The notes beneath the pieces were generated by a model, which saw nothing but the letters and a program-made list of their open reading frames with translations, did no database searches and was not told the origin of the DNA. 64,000 nt of DNA from positions 62,001 to 126,000 of the forward strand of contig NZ_WQNE01000006.1 of NCBI RefSeq assembly GCF_009759665.1, in the 5' to 3' direction. This DNA comes from Bradyrhizobium cajani. GTDB taxonomy: Bacteria > Pseudomonadota > Alphaproteobacteria > Rhizobiales > Xanthobacteraceae. Below, in pieces: positions 19,849-28,565 of the stretch. Numbering within the stretch: the first letter of the stretch is position 1; the number at the start of each line of letters is the position of its first letter. The position numbers were made by a program, and so were the translations under genes.

Positions 19849-20682
19849 TCACGTCATCCTTTGTGTGACGACAGTCGATATATCATGTCGATTCGGGTCC
19901 CTGTAGCGATCGGCGAGACTTTCGAACAACTCATCCATCTGATCTGGCCGAACAGTAAATTCCCCATAATTAGGATCAAAGAGGGTCGTCATTCCATTCG
20001 ATGTGGACGTTGCGATTGTGTGGGCGCCACCTGCGGCGAAACGCAAGCTGACCAAATAGATCGACCCATCGTCAGTGACCTCATTCACGATTCGGTCAAT
20101 GCTCGAAGATGTACCAAACTCATATTGCGTCTGTTCGGCGAACGGCTCTATGCCGGCTTCGCGTAACATCGTACTTTTTGCCTGAAGGTTGTGAGAACCT
20201 TCCGCCCCATCACTTCGCAACAGACTCTTGAGGTCTTCATACCGCTGCTGCCGCATTGCCGCTGAGTTGTGATTTTGAGTGCCCGGGCGCAGCGCGCTCA
20301 TCCGGGATGAAGGACTGCGCGGGAGATTGAGGAGCCACTCCGCTGCCAATCCAACGCAGATTCCGTTGACATTGGCCTCGGACAATTCAGCAGTCCTGTA
20401 TTCGAACAGAGGACGGATAGGCCTCGCTGGCGAGGATGGATTTGAGCTGGAGGACACAGGGGATGTGCTGGGGTCCGAGGTGCTTGGACTATAAATGATT
20501 GCATCTGAGGTCTGTGGCTTGCTGCAACATAGCCCCATTTTGTCGGATAATTCCCTGGCTGGCGGGCTCTCCCGTTGAGCGAGATCCGTCAATGTTTGGG
20601 CAAATTCGTAACTGTCCGCCGACCGACTCGGTTCGTCAGCTTGATCAGGGCGTGTCGATCGGTCACTAACTCGATTATACAT
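19849..20682 (-). CDS. nopT: type III effector cysteine protease NopT
   Basis: The 277-residue protein is a YopT/AvrPphB-type (C58) protease. The catalytic triad is Cys109 (NGICVGLAAEWL), His221 (GGAHTIA) and Asp236 (LFDPNYG). The segment ELSDKMGLCCSKP fits the autoprocessing site of this family: cleavage after DKM would expose Gly50 for N-myristoylation, with Cys52 and Cys53 as palmitoylation sites, as established for NopT of Rhizobium NGR234. The N-terminal Ser/Arg/Asp-rich region fits type III export. It acts at the plant plasma membrane after delivery. A degenerate tts box lies 67 bp upstream. The gene appears intact, unlike its nopD-like neighbour. Confidence 0.92.
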   Translation of the reverse strand: MYNRVSDRSTRPDQADEPSRSADSYEFAQTLTDLAQRESPPARELSDKMGLCCSKPQTSDAIIYSPSTSDPSTSPVSSSSNPSSPARPIRPLFEYRTAELSEANVNGICVGLAAEWLLNLPRSPSSRMSALRPGTQNHNSAAMRQQRYEDLKSLLRSDGAEGSHNLQAKSTMLREAGIEPFAEQTQYEFGTSSSIDRIVNEVTDDGSIYLVSLRFAAGGAHTIATSTSNGMTTLFDPNYGEFTVRPDQMDELFESLADRYRDPNRHDISTVVTQRMT

Positions 20683-20748
20683 GTCAGTTCGCCTGCTTCT
20701 TCAGCGTACTTTTCCTCAGAGCGCGGGCTGCTTACGCTCTGCTTGCGG

Positions 20749-20769
20749 ATGATCTTGCGGCAAGCTGAC
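20749..20769 (-). promoter_or_regulatory. degenerate tts box of nopT
   Basis: The minus strand reads GTCAGCTTGCCGCAAGATCA. It keeps the GTCAGCTT half of the tts box and the CG-AAG core but not the final AGCTA. Its position, about 67 bp before the nopT start, supports a functional role. Confidence 0.6.
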
Positions 20770-21336
20770 GACGAGCTGACAACCAGATATTTGGCGAAGC
20801 TACCGCCTCCCCCGCGCCTAGTTGGTGTCTGGACCGTCTCTGCCTACGAGCCCCGCTCCAGAGGCGGGGTAGTGGTCCACGAGCTCATGACTGTCGCACA
20901 GCAACGGCAAGCCGACCTTGTGCAATTCCGGACGCAGTCTGGGTGATGGGCCGACAACGCCTCCTTAAACCGCATTCGACGGTCGCGTTGGCCTCGATTC
21001 ACCATCATTGCGTTATTTCGCCTCGGCACACACTTCTCGCGCCAAAGAAGCGCGCCATTCGCGTCCTCGGATCGCGCACTGATTGCCTTGTGACCGGTCG
21101 TCGACTGTTGTTGCTGGCGAAGCGCCTTCAGCACGGCTCCGCGATCTTTCCGGGATCAGTGCACTGTTAGCTGCTCCCAGTTGATCGCAACTAATTCAGG
21201 CTCAGGCCCCCGCACACAGCAACAGCCGATCGATCCTGACATATACCCGCTTTTGACGCGTCAGTTCGGCGGCGCCGAATCGGCGCTTCTGCAGCCGCCG
21301 GCGTCACCTTCCGCTTGATATTAATAACTCAGCTCA
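20770..21336. other. no recognisable gene
   Basis: Short overlapping frames on both strands show no conserved motif. I see no repeat or insertion-sequence end. Confidence 0.35.
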
Positions 21337-21756
21337 TCATGGTGTCGCGCTGATCCGCGCGAACAACATTGCCGCGTCTGAGGGCCCTAGTCCAACGATG
21401 CCTACAAAGCTCGGCGGCGGCATCGGGATGTCCCGATGAGTGGGTCTCCACAGGTGTAGGCAATATCGGCTGTTATTCACATACTGCGAATGTGGCGGAT
21501 GCAGTTGCATGACGCACTCCTCTTCATCCCAGAACAGGTCCTTGACAAAGCACATCTCTTCCCAGTTCGGACAGCGCCGCGGCGTCGAGACAGCGACATG
21601 CTCCCAGCCAGGACGGACAAATCCAGTTATCTTTAGTTCACACCCGCAAGGCCCCTGCACAAAGAACACGCCGCAAGGACCTGATCCCGGAACCGTAGCG
21701 AACCGGCCGTGTTGCACGCGGCCGGCCTCCAGCTTCTCTATCAGCCGCGCTCGCAC
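21337..21756 (-). CDS. conserved hypothetical protein, phage-like
   Basis: The 139-residue protein starts at a GTG that overlaps the upstream small gene by 16 bp. It contains PGWEHVAVSTPRRCPNWEEM, CFVKDLFWDEEECVMQLHPP and a tail ending GLGPSDAAMLFARISATP. A Trp/Cys-rich block of the type WEHVSVS-RCP-W-EM is found in small proteins of phages and integrated elements (DUF7694-like). I infer that this pair is a remnant of a prophage-like module. No catalytic motif is seen and the function is unknown. Confidence 0.65.
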   Translation of the reverse strand: MRARLIEKLEAGRVQHGRFATVPGSGPCGVFFVQGPCGCELKITGFVRPGWEHVAVSTPRRCPNWEEMCFVKDLFWDEEECVMQLHPPHSQYVNNSRYCLHLWRPTHRDIPMPPPSFVGIVGLGPSDAAMLFARISATP

Positions 21757-21899
21757 GCCCGCTCCTCTGCCTTTCGGAGGGCCTTGAACTCGATGCAGAT
21801 GGCGTTGTCTCGCAACTCGTAAACCGGTTCGATCCTCGGCCCAGCGCTCCTATACCGCTCCTCAGAGCACCATCTGAGCAAACCGCAGATGTCCATCAT
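21741..21899 (-). CDS. small hypothetical protein
   Basis: The 52-residue protein (MMDICGLLRWCSEERYRSAG onward, ending RKAEERACERG) has AGGAG eight bases before the ATG at 21899, the best ribosome-binding site of the area. Its 3' end overlaps the start of the phage-like gene downstream by 16 bp, so the two are translationally coupled. The charged, helical C-terminus gives no function. Confidence 0.6.
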   Translation of the reverse strand: MMDICGLLRWCSEERYRSAGPRIEPVYELRDNAICIEFKALRKAEERACERG

Positions 21900-21959
21900 C
21901 ACTCGTTCTCCTGCTATAGTCTTCGATCGTATTGTGGGCCGAACGCTCTCAGGGGCCAC

Positions 21960-22629
21960 TGATTACCTGAGTACAGCGGTAGCGATCTGGGCGATGGCGA
22001 ATCAGTCCGCCGATCGCAACTTCCCGCTCATGATGCAACTCTGTCATCGATCCCCTCTCATGCGACGCATCTTACTCACCGATGCCAGCCAGTGTTGGCC
22101 GACATCGACGAATAGAGCGCCCATCAGCAACACTGATGCCCGCCATCGCTCTCCCGCGCTTCGAGCAAGCGTTAGTGGGCATTCATGTACCTGCTTGAGC
22201 ACAAGACACTGGCGGCTCCTCCTCTCCAACGAATTGGTCGTCATCATGGCATGCTCCCGTAGGCCCTTCGACATCCACACTCCATGACGACTCGCAAAGC
22301 CACTGATGGCACCGGTTGATGCTGCCCTGCGATTAACTGCTTGGTGAGATCGCACTTGATCATTCACAGCTTGTCGTCGAGTTCGACCCTCTATGCCGCC
22401 TGCACCAGAGCTGCGGACGCCTGACATGAACTGTAGGAGCTGGTAGCATCCAGCGGGTCGCCTGCCATCTCGGTGTCTCCTCGTAAGCTAACGGTCAGAA
22501 ACAATGATTAGTCGATCTCAATCTGGGCGACCGTCGACCGACGTTCCCGCGTCACTAAGATGCAAGTCCAAACTCATTGTTCATGGTATCGCGCCCGCGA
22601 CGCGCAGCGCCTTTTGCTGCCATTGCGGG
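21960..22629. other. no recognisable gene
   Basis: No supported coding region. A 127-codon minus-strand frame at 22044-22427 has unbiased composition and no family resemblance, so I treat it as chance. Confidence 0.35.
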
Positions 22630-22645
22630 TGTCGTCTTCCAGACA
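22630..22645 (+). promoter_or_regulatory. NifA upstream activator sequence
   Basis: TGT (22630-22632), ten bases, ACA (22643-22645) fits the NifA site TGT-N10-ACA. It is about 135 bp upstream of the transcription start expected from the -24/-12 promoter at 22746. Confidence 0.65.
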
Positions 22646-22745
22646 TGGACGTCGCGAATCCGACCTCTGGCAGCGACTCTGTATCGCCAACGCCCGACAG
22701 ACGCGCGTTTGTTGGCAGCAAAGCGGTACCGATACTTCTGCGTCG

Positions 22746-22761
22746 TGGCATGTAGATTGCT
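22746..22761 (+). promoter_or_regulatory. sigma-54 promoter of a small membrane protein gene
   Basis: TGGCATGTAGATTGCT matches the RpoN consensus TGGCAYRNNNNTTGCW at every fixed position. It lies 98 bp upstream of the ATG at 22859 and has a NifA site at the proper distance upstream. Confidence 0.8.
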
Positions 22762-22858
22762 GCGGTGACGGAAAGCGACCTTAACTGTACCGACCATACA
22801 CGAGCATACATCGACCGGAGGATCGCCGCGCAACAGACAACGATCTGATACTCTCCTT

Positions 22859-23107
22859 ATGAAAGAGGACTACGAACTTATGAGTGGTACGAGGCATGCG
22901 AAGCCCGGCATTTTTCGGGGGACCAGCGCGACGTCTGATGAAATGACGCATTGGCGCGCACCAAAGCACCCACCGATCAAGCACTACCGCTGCGATTGTC
23001 GCTCCCGGCAGGCGCAAAAGAGGTGGAACCTTTGGCCTCTGGCCGCACTCCTCGTAAATGCGCTGCTTTGGGCTGGGCTCTACTTTATCATCGCAGCGTT
23101 CTTCTGA
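22859..23107 (+). CDS. small membrane protein, probably NifA-regulated
   Basis: The 82-residue protein has a soluble, basic N-terminus with a CDC pair (HYRCDCRSRQ) and one C-terminal hydrophobic helix (LWPLAALLVNALLWAGLYFI followed by IAAFF), so it is probably tail-anchored in the inner membrane. I do not recognise a family. The start could also be the ATG at codon 8; neither has a strong ribosome-binding site. The promoter context (sigma-54 plus NifA site) points to expression in microaerobic bacteroids. A hairpin follows the stop codon. Confidence 0.7.
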   Translation: MKEDYELMSGTRHAKPGIFRGTSATSDEMTHWRAPKHPPIKHYRCDCRSRQAQKRWNLWPLAALLVNALLWAGLYFIIAAFF

Positions 23108-23113
23108 AATAAT

Positions 23114-23138
23114 CCTCGCGGACGGCAGAGGCGCGAGG
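23114..23138 (+). terminator. hairpin after the small membrane protein gene
   Basis: CCTCGCG (23114-23120) pairs with CGCGAGG (23132-23138), seven bases after the stop codon. The downstream bases are G- and T-containing but not a clean U-tract, so this is a possible terminator. Confidence 0.45.
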
Positions 23139-23708
23139 GGGCTTTCCGACGCCTCTCGCAGGCCGCGGCCGCACCGTCTGCGGACCATCAATCGGACGAG
23201 AGACCTCTTTCACGGACTTGGTTTTAACGCACACTTAGCCCGACGACCTGGAAATCTGTCCCTCGGACGAATGCAAAGGAAATATTGAGGCATGACGCAA
23301 ATGTCCCGAACTGGCGAAACTGATATGCAATTGCAGCCGCGACGAAGTTCCAAACACTGGACCTGTAACAGCCGAGCGTTCCAGCACACATGACAGACGG
23401 GCTTCCCCATTAACTGCGACGCATCGACTGCAAATTGAGGTGTAACTTGCGCATTTTTTTATATGAGAATTAGCTTTCGAGAAGCTGACTAAACAAGTAG
23501 GCCTGAAGGAGCGTTGGGCAGGCGGACTGTTCCGCCTTCAGATATATGTCGCGATCTGGAGCGCGGCACAGGACCGTCAGGATGCGCACCCTACGATGCC
23601 CCTACGTCCCTTCCAGGTACTGACTCGCTCGCTGAGCGACATTTGCGTGGCCATTGGGTTGGCTAGCGATCAACAGGCTGGCGCCTTTTGATGATCCGAA
23701 GGGACGCT
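23139..23708. other. no gene; contains an orphan tts box
   Basis: No credible coding region on either strand. The minus strand downstream of the tts box at 23471 holds only a 14-codon frame and an unconvincing Cys-rich one. Confidence 0.35.
23471..23489 (-). promoter_or_regulatory. orphan tts box, perfect core
   Basis: The minus strand reads GTCAGCTTCTCGAAAGCTA, an exact match to the TtsI-box core. No effector-like gene follows on the minus strand for over 1 kb, so the target gene seems to be lost or unrecognised. Confidence 0.75.
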
Positions 23709-23915
23709 TTACAGCTCTTCCTCATGCCAGGTCTCGTCCTCCTCTTTGTGCATCTGCCACACGAGGGCGCGCCGAGCCAGCTTGTCGTATTCCACGGCAA
23801 TTTTGAGCAGCCTGTCTTTGGCTTTTCCGTCAGTGAGCGCTTCCGCTTTCTTTCGCGTTGCTTCCGCACGGCCTCGCCAGTGGTCGGGTTGGTAGAGTTT
23901 ACTTTTCGGATTCAT
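23709..23915 (-). CDS. small conserved hypothetical protein
   Basis: The 68-residue protein reads MNPKSKLYQPDHWRGRAEAT, then RKKAEALTDGKAKDRLLKIA and VEYDKLARRALVWQMHKEED. The pattern DHWRxRAExxRxxAE-LLxIAxxYDKLA is common in small rhizobial proteins of unknown function and predicts two or three amphipathic helices. The frame is open upstream to 24020, but the residues before this ATG lack the pattern. It stands alone. Confidence 0.65.
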   Translation of the reverse strand: MNPKSKLYQPDHWRGRAEATRKKAEALTDGKAKDRLLKIAVEYDKLARRALVWQMHKEEDETWHEEEL

Positions 23916-24123
23916 GCCGCGAGCATGCAATTCGCAGATCAAAGAAATGCGACACCGGCGCTCCGTATAATCACGTAACAGCGACGCTCGGAGCCACGGT
24001 TGCGAAGCGCACAGTCGCATGCACAGCCGCTATTCTGAAACACCACAGTGCGCTTTGCAGCCGAGGCTCGTACGAAGAATGCACAGATCCGACATCTTCA
24101 GGCGATCAGACGCACGAGGGGGC

Positions 24124-24154
24124 TTGAACCGCACGTAGCGTTAGATTGTACGAT
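24124..24154 (+). promoter_or_regulatory. MerR-type promoter/operator, copy B
   Basis: TTGAAC (24124-24129), a 19-bp spacer with ACGT-N2-CGT, and TACGAT (24149-24154). About 65 bp downstream the sequence ATTGCGAATGTTTCAG resembles one at a similar distance after copy D. No obvious gene follows before 24946. Confidence 0.65.
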
Positions 24155-24945
24155 CCTCGACAAGCGGGAACCACGTCCGACAATCCCGACCGTTCCGGAC
24201 AGGTCATGAGAATTGCGAATGTTTCAGACATCTAAACTCACCTGGCGCGACTCGATCAGGACGATAAGATTCTCCAGGTGCATCCTTGTCCGCGCTGCGT
24301 CGGAGTTGTTCCTGTCGCGGCTGGACGCAATCGCGCGTTTCGAGCTCTGCACGGTAGGCGCTCCCATCACCGTCGCCTCGGCAGAACGGACGATGGAGGC
24401 TCCATCCCAGATACCCCACCCAAGGTCTTCACATATCGCTGAACACAGGCGCGATTACACCAAACATAGTCTCGGCGCGCGCCATCATGGTTCGCTCTGA
24501 ACGATCGAATGCATCATCAACAGTGGCTTGGGCGCACCTGCCCCTTTGCCTGCTCTCTCTGCCTCGCGATAGCTGGCACGAGCCCTTCCCTGCCACGGCG
24601 TCATTAGTCGGTTGGCGGTAGGGTGAGCCAAAGTACCTAAGCACATGTCAGACGCCAGAATGCCTCGCGACGTCGAGGCATGCACCGAACAACTGGAAGT
24701 TCCAGAATGATCACTTGCTGGGCCAGCTCAGCCGCCAGTGCTTCCACGGTTAGTGGTGCTGCGCCACTAGGGCACGTGTCGTTTCTGTCGTGCCGGACAG
24801 ATGACCAGCACCGTGCGGACCGCAAAGGCGGACGCACGAGCATGCCTGCACCGTCCTTAAGGAGTTCGGCCTGATTACCGGTTGACAGGTCATGTCGCGC
24901 TCCACGCAGGACGATAACGTAGCCACACGGACTTGAAGGGATATC
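24155..24945. other. no recognisable gene
   Basis: A plus-strand frame starting at the ATG within ATTGCGAATGTTTCAG (24219) runs to 24500 but resembles nothing I know. The rest is without a supported coding region. Confidence 0.35.
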
Positions 24946-25245
24946 ATGACTCAAAATCAACGAAGTCAGTTAACTTCGCGCCTCACAATCTACCACTGCG
25001 CCATCGCTCTTGTCGTCGCAATGACAGCTGTAATTCCCGGGCCGGTCAACGCGCGCGATCAAACGCCGACAGCAGAAGAGAAAGAGGCCTGCATGGAGGA
25101 CGTATTCCGCCTTTGTAGCAGCTACATACCAGATCGCGCAGCTATCACTGCCTGCCTCAGATCCAAGCAGGCGAGCCTCAGTCAGCAATGTCGCCACGTG
25201 ATCTCCGTGCGAGACACTGGCAAGAAAAGCAGCGAATCGAAGTGA
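24946..25245 (+). CDS. small secreted Cys-containing protein
   Basis: The 99-residue protein has a positively charged start, a hydrophobic stretch (LTIYHCAIALVVAMTAVIPG) and a likely signal-peptidase site after VNA. The mature part is EKEACMEDVFRLCSSYIPDR and ITACLRSKQASLSQQCRHVI, with four cysteines spaced C-C-C-C. This pattern recurs in small periplasmic Bradyrhizobium proteins of unknown role. It precedes the MerR-type promoter of the trpD homologue. Function unknown. Confidence 0.75.
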   Translation: MTQNQRSQLTSRLTIYHCAIALVVAMTAVIPGPVNARDQTPTAEEKEACMEDVFRLCSSYIPDRAAITACLRSKQASLSQQCRHVISVRDTGKKSSESK

Positions 25246-25471
25246 CGATGTGGCGGCCTGTTCGTTTGCCGTTTCAACGCTTCACCACGGCGGCGCCCGA
25301 AGGCTAAGAGGCTTTGTAGGATGCGGTGATCCGGCCGGAACACCGCGGTAAAGAGGCCGCTGCGGACGCGGCCACCGGGCGCGAGACAGTGTCATCGGTC
25401 GTACGACAAGAAACTGCAGTGTTTTAGCTGGTCGACGATCTCCTCTCGTCGGCACCGCCGAAATGGAGAGC

Positions 25472-25502
25472 TTGACCCTCACGTTGCGTCAGGTTGTAGC
25501 CT
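25472..25502 (+). promoter_or_regulatory. MerR-type promoter/operator, copy C (trpD homologue)
   Basis: TTGACC (25472-25477), a 19-bp spacer with the dyad halves CCTCACGT and GCGTCAGG, and TAGCCT (25497-25502). This is the most symmetrical of the seven copies. It lies about 160 bp upstream of the trpD-like gene. Confidence 0.75.
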
Positions 25503-25660
25503 CGGCAAGTGTGCCCACACACAATCAACGGCCGCCTCAAACGTCAAAGAGGCCACGCCGCGTGGGGCGAGCCGCTGCATCAAGGCGGTGCCGGGTCTCT
25601 TCAACGATGTCTCGCTGAACGGAAGAGCTCGAGGTTTGGACAGGAAACGTGTAAAGTTCG

Positions 25661-26674
25661 ATGGAAGTTCTTAGATCGATCATCGGCAAAGTTGCCACAG
25701 GCGCCGCTCTGACGCGTGACGAAACTGCGTCAGCCTTCGACAGCATGATGTCGGGTTACGCGACTCCCTCGCAAATCGGTGCCTTGTTGATGGGGATGCG
25801 GGTCCGGGGCGAGACGGTCGAAGAAGTCACCGGCGCCACCGCGGCCATGCGGAATAGAATGCCGCGGGTCGAGGTGGCATGCGAGCCCGTCGGTCTCGCT
25901 GGCACGAGCGAGACCCTTATGTATTCCGTCAACGTGTCGACCTGCGCTTCCTTCATCGTCGCCGGGGCCGGCATTCCCGTCGCCAAGCATGTCAACCGCG
26001 CTGCGTCTTTTGGTTCAAGCACCGCAGACGTGTTGGCGCGCCTCGGTGTGAAGGTCGATCTCAAGCCTGAGGCCATCGCACGTTGTGTGCAGGAAGCCGA
26101 CATCGGCTTCATGTTTGCGTCAGCCCACTATCCGGCGATGCAGCGCATTGGGCAGATCCGGAACGCAGTTGGAACCCATACGATCTTTAATCTGATCGAG
26201 GCTCTGTGCAATCCGGCCGGGGTCAAGCGGCAGATCGTTGGGGCTTTGTCTCCCGAATGGGTGCAGCCTCTGGCGTGCGTCTTGAAGAACCTTGGTGCCG
26301 AGTCGGTTTGGGTTGTTCATGGCTCGGACGGGCTCGACGAACTAACCCTCACCGGCCCATCATTTGTCGCTGCGCTTGAGGCAGGTATAGTCCGCACCTT
26401 CGAAGTGACGCCGGAACAAGCCGGGCTCCGCCGCTGCCGCAACGACGCGCTGGAGCGCAGCGATGCTGAGTCTAATGCCGTTGCGCTGCAAAATGCGCTT
26501 GATGGCGCATCAGGTCCATTTCGCGACGCCGCGCTTTTGAACGCGGCGGCGGCGTTGGTCGTGGCCGGGCGGGCCTCGACACTGCAGGAAGGCGTAGCAC
26601 TTGGACAAGAATCACTTGATCGCGGCGCCGCAGCCGCTCGACTGAAGCGCCTCGTCGCAGTTTCAAACGCCTGA
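25661..26674 (+). CDS. trpD: anthranilate phosphoribosyltransferase homologue with altered PRPP loop
   Basis: The 337-residue protein is homologous to TrpD, which joins anthranilate to phosphoribosyl pyrophosphate in tryptophan synthesis. The helical N-terminal domain, [20 protein letters not shown], the segment [13 protein letters not shown] and the metal-binding Asp-Glu pair ([12 protein letters not shown]) are kept. The glycine-rich PRPP loop, usually GTGGDG, reads GTSETL here (from residue 81), and KHGNR reads KHVNR. These losses suggest an altered or lost catalytic activity. Trp partner genes are absent nearby. A MerR-type promoter upstream suggests control by NolA or a relative. The role in symbiosis is unknown. 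Confidence 0.82.
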   Translation: MEVLRSIIGKVATGAALTRDETASAFDSMMSGYATPSQIGALLMGMRVRGETVEEVTGATAAMRNRMPRVEVACEPVGLAGTSETLMYSVNVSTCASFIVAGAGIPVAKHVNRAASFGSSTADVLARLGVKVDLKPEAIARCVQEADIGFMFASAHYPAMQRIGQIRNAVGTHTIFNLIEALCNPAGVKRQIVGALSPEWVQPLACVLKNLGAESVWVVHGSDGLDELTLTGPSFVAALEAGIVRTFEVTPEQAGLRRCRNDALERSDAESNAVALQNALDGASGPFRDAALLNAAAALVVAGRASTLQEGVALGQESLDRGAAAARLKRLVAVSNA

Positions 26675-26925
26675 CAGCCGAGTTGGCCGATGTTCCAGTA
26701 TTGCGACCAAGTCTGCAGCTCACGAGCGCAAAAATATTGGAGCCAGGAATGCACGTCACTTCTGCGGAATTTCAAGGAGCGTGCGCCGCCTGAGCTCGGC
26801 CTGACGCCAGTTCGCGTGAGCACGGGACGCGAGAGCCAACTTTCTTATCGACGAGAGCCTGTTGCAGCCGGGGTTGCCGAGGTGAGAACCCGCGACGAGG
26901 CGCTGCGCGCCAAAGGAGATAATCG

Positions 26926-27111
26926 ATGATATCCTGGCAGAGGATTGAAACACTCGGATCTATTGCAGTGATAGAACACATCATTCGCAAGTTTCGGGAA
27001 TTGATCGATACAGATAGCTCAATCCCGCCGGAGCTGCGTGGTACGCTGCACGCGACGCTCGATCAGCATCTTCTCGAGGCAAAAAAACGTGTTCTCCTAA
27101 AAGTACATTAG
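26926..27111 (+). CDS. small hypothetical protein
   Basis: The 61-residue protein (MISWQRIETLGSIAVIEHII, ending EAKKRVLLKVH) has the strong ribosome-binding site AAAGGAG seven bases before the ATG, which supports translation. It looks like one or two amphipathic helices, with a proline-containing turn in SSIPPELRG. I do not recognise it. It follows the trpD homologue by 250 bp on the same strand. Confidence 0.6.
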   Translation: MISWQRIETLGSIAVIEHIIRKFRELIDTDSSIPPELRGTLHATLDQHLLEAKKRVLLKVH

Positions 27112-27532
27112 GTGCGCCGATGCCGTCTACATGCGGAGAAACTCTGGCAGGCGCGGGCCGATGCCGCAATCGGCGTCATCCGGTCCGCACGAGGCCCGGC
27201 GAGGTTCCAGCCCAGCTGGTCGGAGCGCGACCACCGCTCCATGTGCACTGGCGCGTCGCCGGGCTCAGCACGGTTCGCTGTTTGATGGGGGCCCTGTTGA
27301 AACAGTGGCGGCGACAATTCTCAGTTCCGCCGCCGCGATCGCCATCCAGCGTAACGCGCCGAGATATTGCACGTCCGTCGGGTCATGACTGTAGCAAAGG
27401 CATACTCGGTCTCAATCTGAGCCTACTCGTCACGCAATTTTGAAACCGGGTACCCATTACAGGCCCAACAGGGATCAAAGTCGTCTCTGGTGTGGAGACA
27501 CTAGAAGTGGGGTTCAACTGCAGAGGCTGATC
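27112..27532. other. no recognisable gene
   Basis: Long GC-rich open frames overlap on both strands without motifs or start signals. I see nothing supported here. Confidence 0.35.
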
Positions 27533-28051
27533 ATGACCCACCAGTTCTCTCCTGCGATTCGGGATATGCCGTCTATCCGACCGGCAGAGTTCCGCCATGC
27601 CATGCAAAGCCTGCCAAGCGGTGTCGCCATCGTGACGACCGGGACGGCAGCCGGAAGACGTGGACTGACCGTGAGTTCTGTGACGTCCATCTGCATGGAG
27701 CCGCCGTGCCTGGTCGTTGGCGTCAATGCCCGCTCCGAAGCACATGATGACATCCTTGCCAACGGCAGCTTTGGAGTCAGCGTTCTCCGCAGTGACCAGG
27801 AGGACCTTGCCTTGCGTTTTGGCGGTGAGGAGGGGGCGAAAGGCCTTCACCGCTTCGATACCGCGCCCTGGGATCAGGGCGTCCTCGATGTACCGCTATT
27901 GCCCAACGCATTTTGCGCGCTCGAATGCGTTTTGTATGACCACAAGCTGCTTGGCACACACACCGTCTTTATCGGACGAATTATCGCGACCCGACAAAGC
28001 GATGGCAGTCCATTGATCAACTTCCGGGGCGCGCTTCGTACTTTTGACTGA
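27533..28051 (+). CDS. flavin reductase-family protein
   Basis: The 172-residue protein belongs to the flavin reductase/HpaC-like FMN-binding split-barrel family. SLPSGVAIVTTGTAAGRRGL, TVSSVTSICMEPPCLVVGVN and the helix FGVSVLRSDQEDLALRFGG align with its first half, and ALECVLYDHKLLGTHTVFIG with its second. Such proteins reduce free FMN or FAD for a partner monooxygenase. GAGG lies eight bases before the ATG at 27533; an upstream frame to 27440 lacks homology. The partner is not evident, though a broken luciferase-like monooxygenase lies at 60-61 kb. Confidence 0.85.
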   Translation: MTHQFSPAIRDMPSIRPAEFRHAMQSLPSGVAIVTTGTAAGRRGLTVSSVTSICMEPPCLVVGVNARSEAHDDILANGSFGVSVLRSDQEDLALRFGGEEGAKGLHRFDTAPWDQGVLDVPLLPNAFCALECVLYDHKLLGTHTVFIGRIIATRQSDGSPLINFRGALRTFD

Positions 28052-28565
28052 GTGCGATCTTTGGCGCAGATCCCGTCGGGAGAGCAGAACGGTCGATGGC
28101 CTCAATTCCTGGTCGCTTCCACGACAGTCATCGAACGATTCCCCGGGGCGCGCCTGGTTTCACAAATTTTAGCTCGTATTGAAAGGCCTTATCAGCTCCG
28201 GCGATTTCGGCGCTTCGCCTGTCGTGCTATGCTTGCGCCGGTCTGCGACCTTCCGCGTCGGGACGCGCTTTTCCGATATCCCAGTAAGGTCCTGAGTAGT
28301 TCCAACCACAGCTCACCAGAACGTCAACTCCAGTACCGCCTCGGCCTGCATAATCCCGTCGAAAACTACCAGCTTTGGTAGATCAGTTGTGATCGACAGG
28401 CGAGTAGTTTTGTTGCCGCAGCAGGGATCGGGTCCAGAGGCACGCCCCAGGTCACTACGGTTGGCGCTTCTCTAGATCCTCGGGCTCGATTCAGATGTGA
28501 GTACACGGTGATGTCATGATCTTGCAGAAGCGATGAGAAGCCGAATTCAAAGACGTCAGGCAACT
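28052..28565. other. no recognisable gene
   Basis: The plus-strand frame following the flavin reductase (28052-28381) has no start signal or family resemblance. No promoter motif of the types found elsewhere is visible. Confidence 0.35.

Noticed and set aside
20637..20660. A tts-box-like half (GTCAGCTTGATCAG) on the plus strand
   Set aside because: Only the left half matches, and it is in the nopT coding sequence facing away from any gene.
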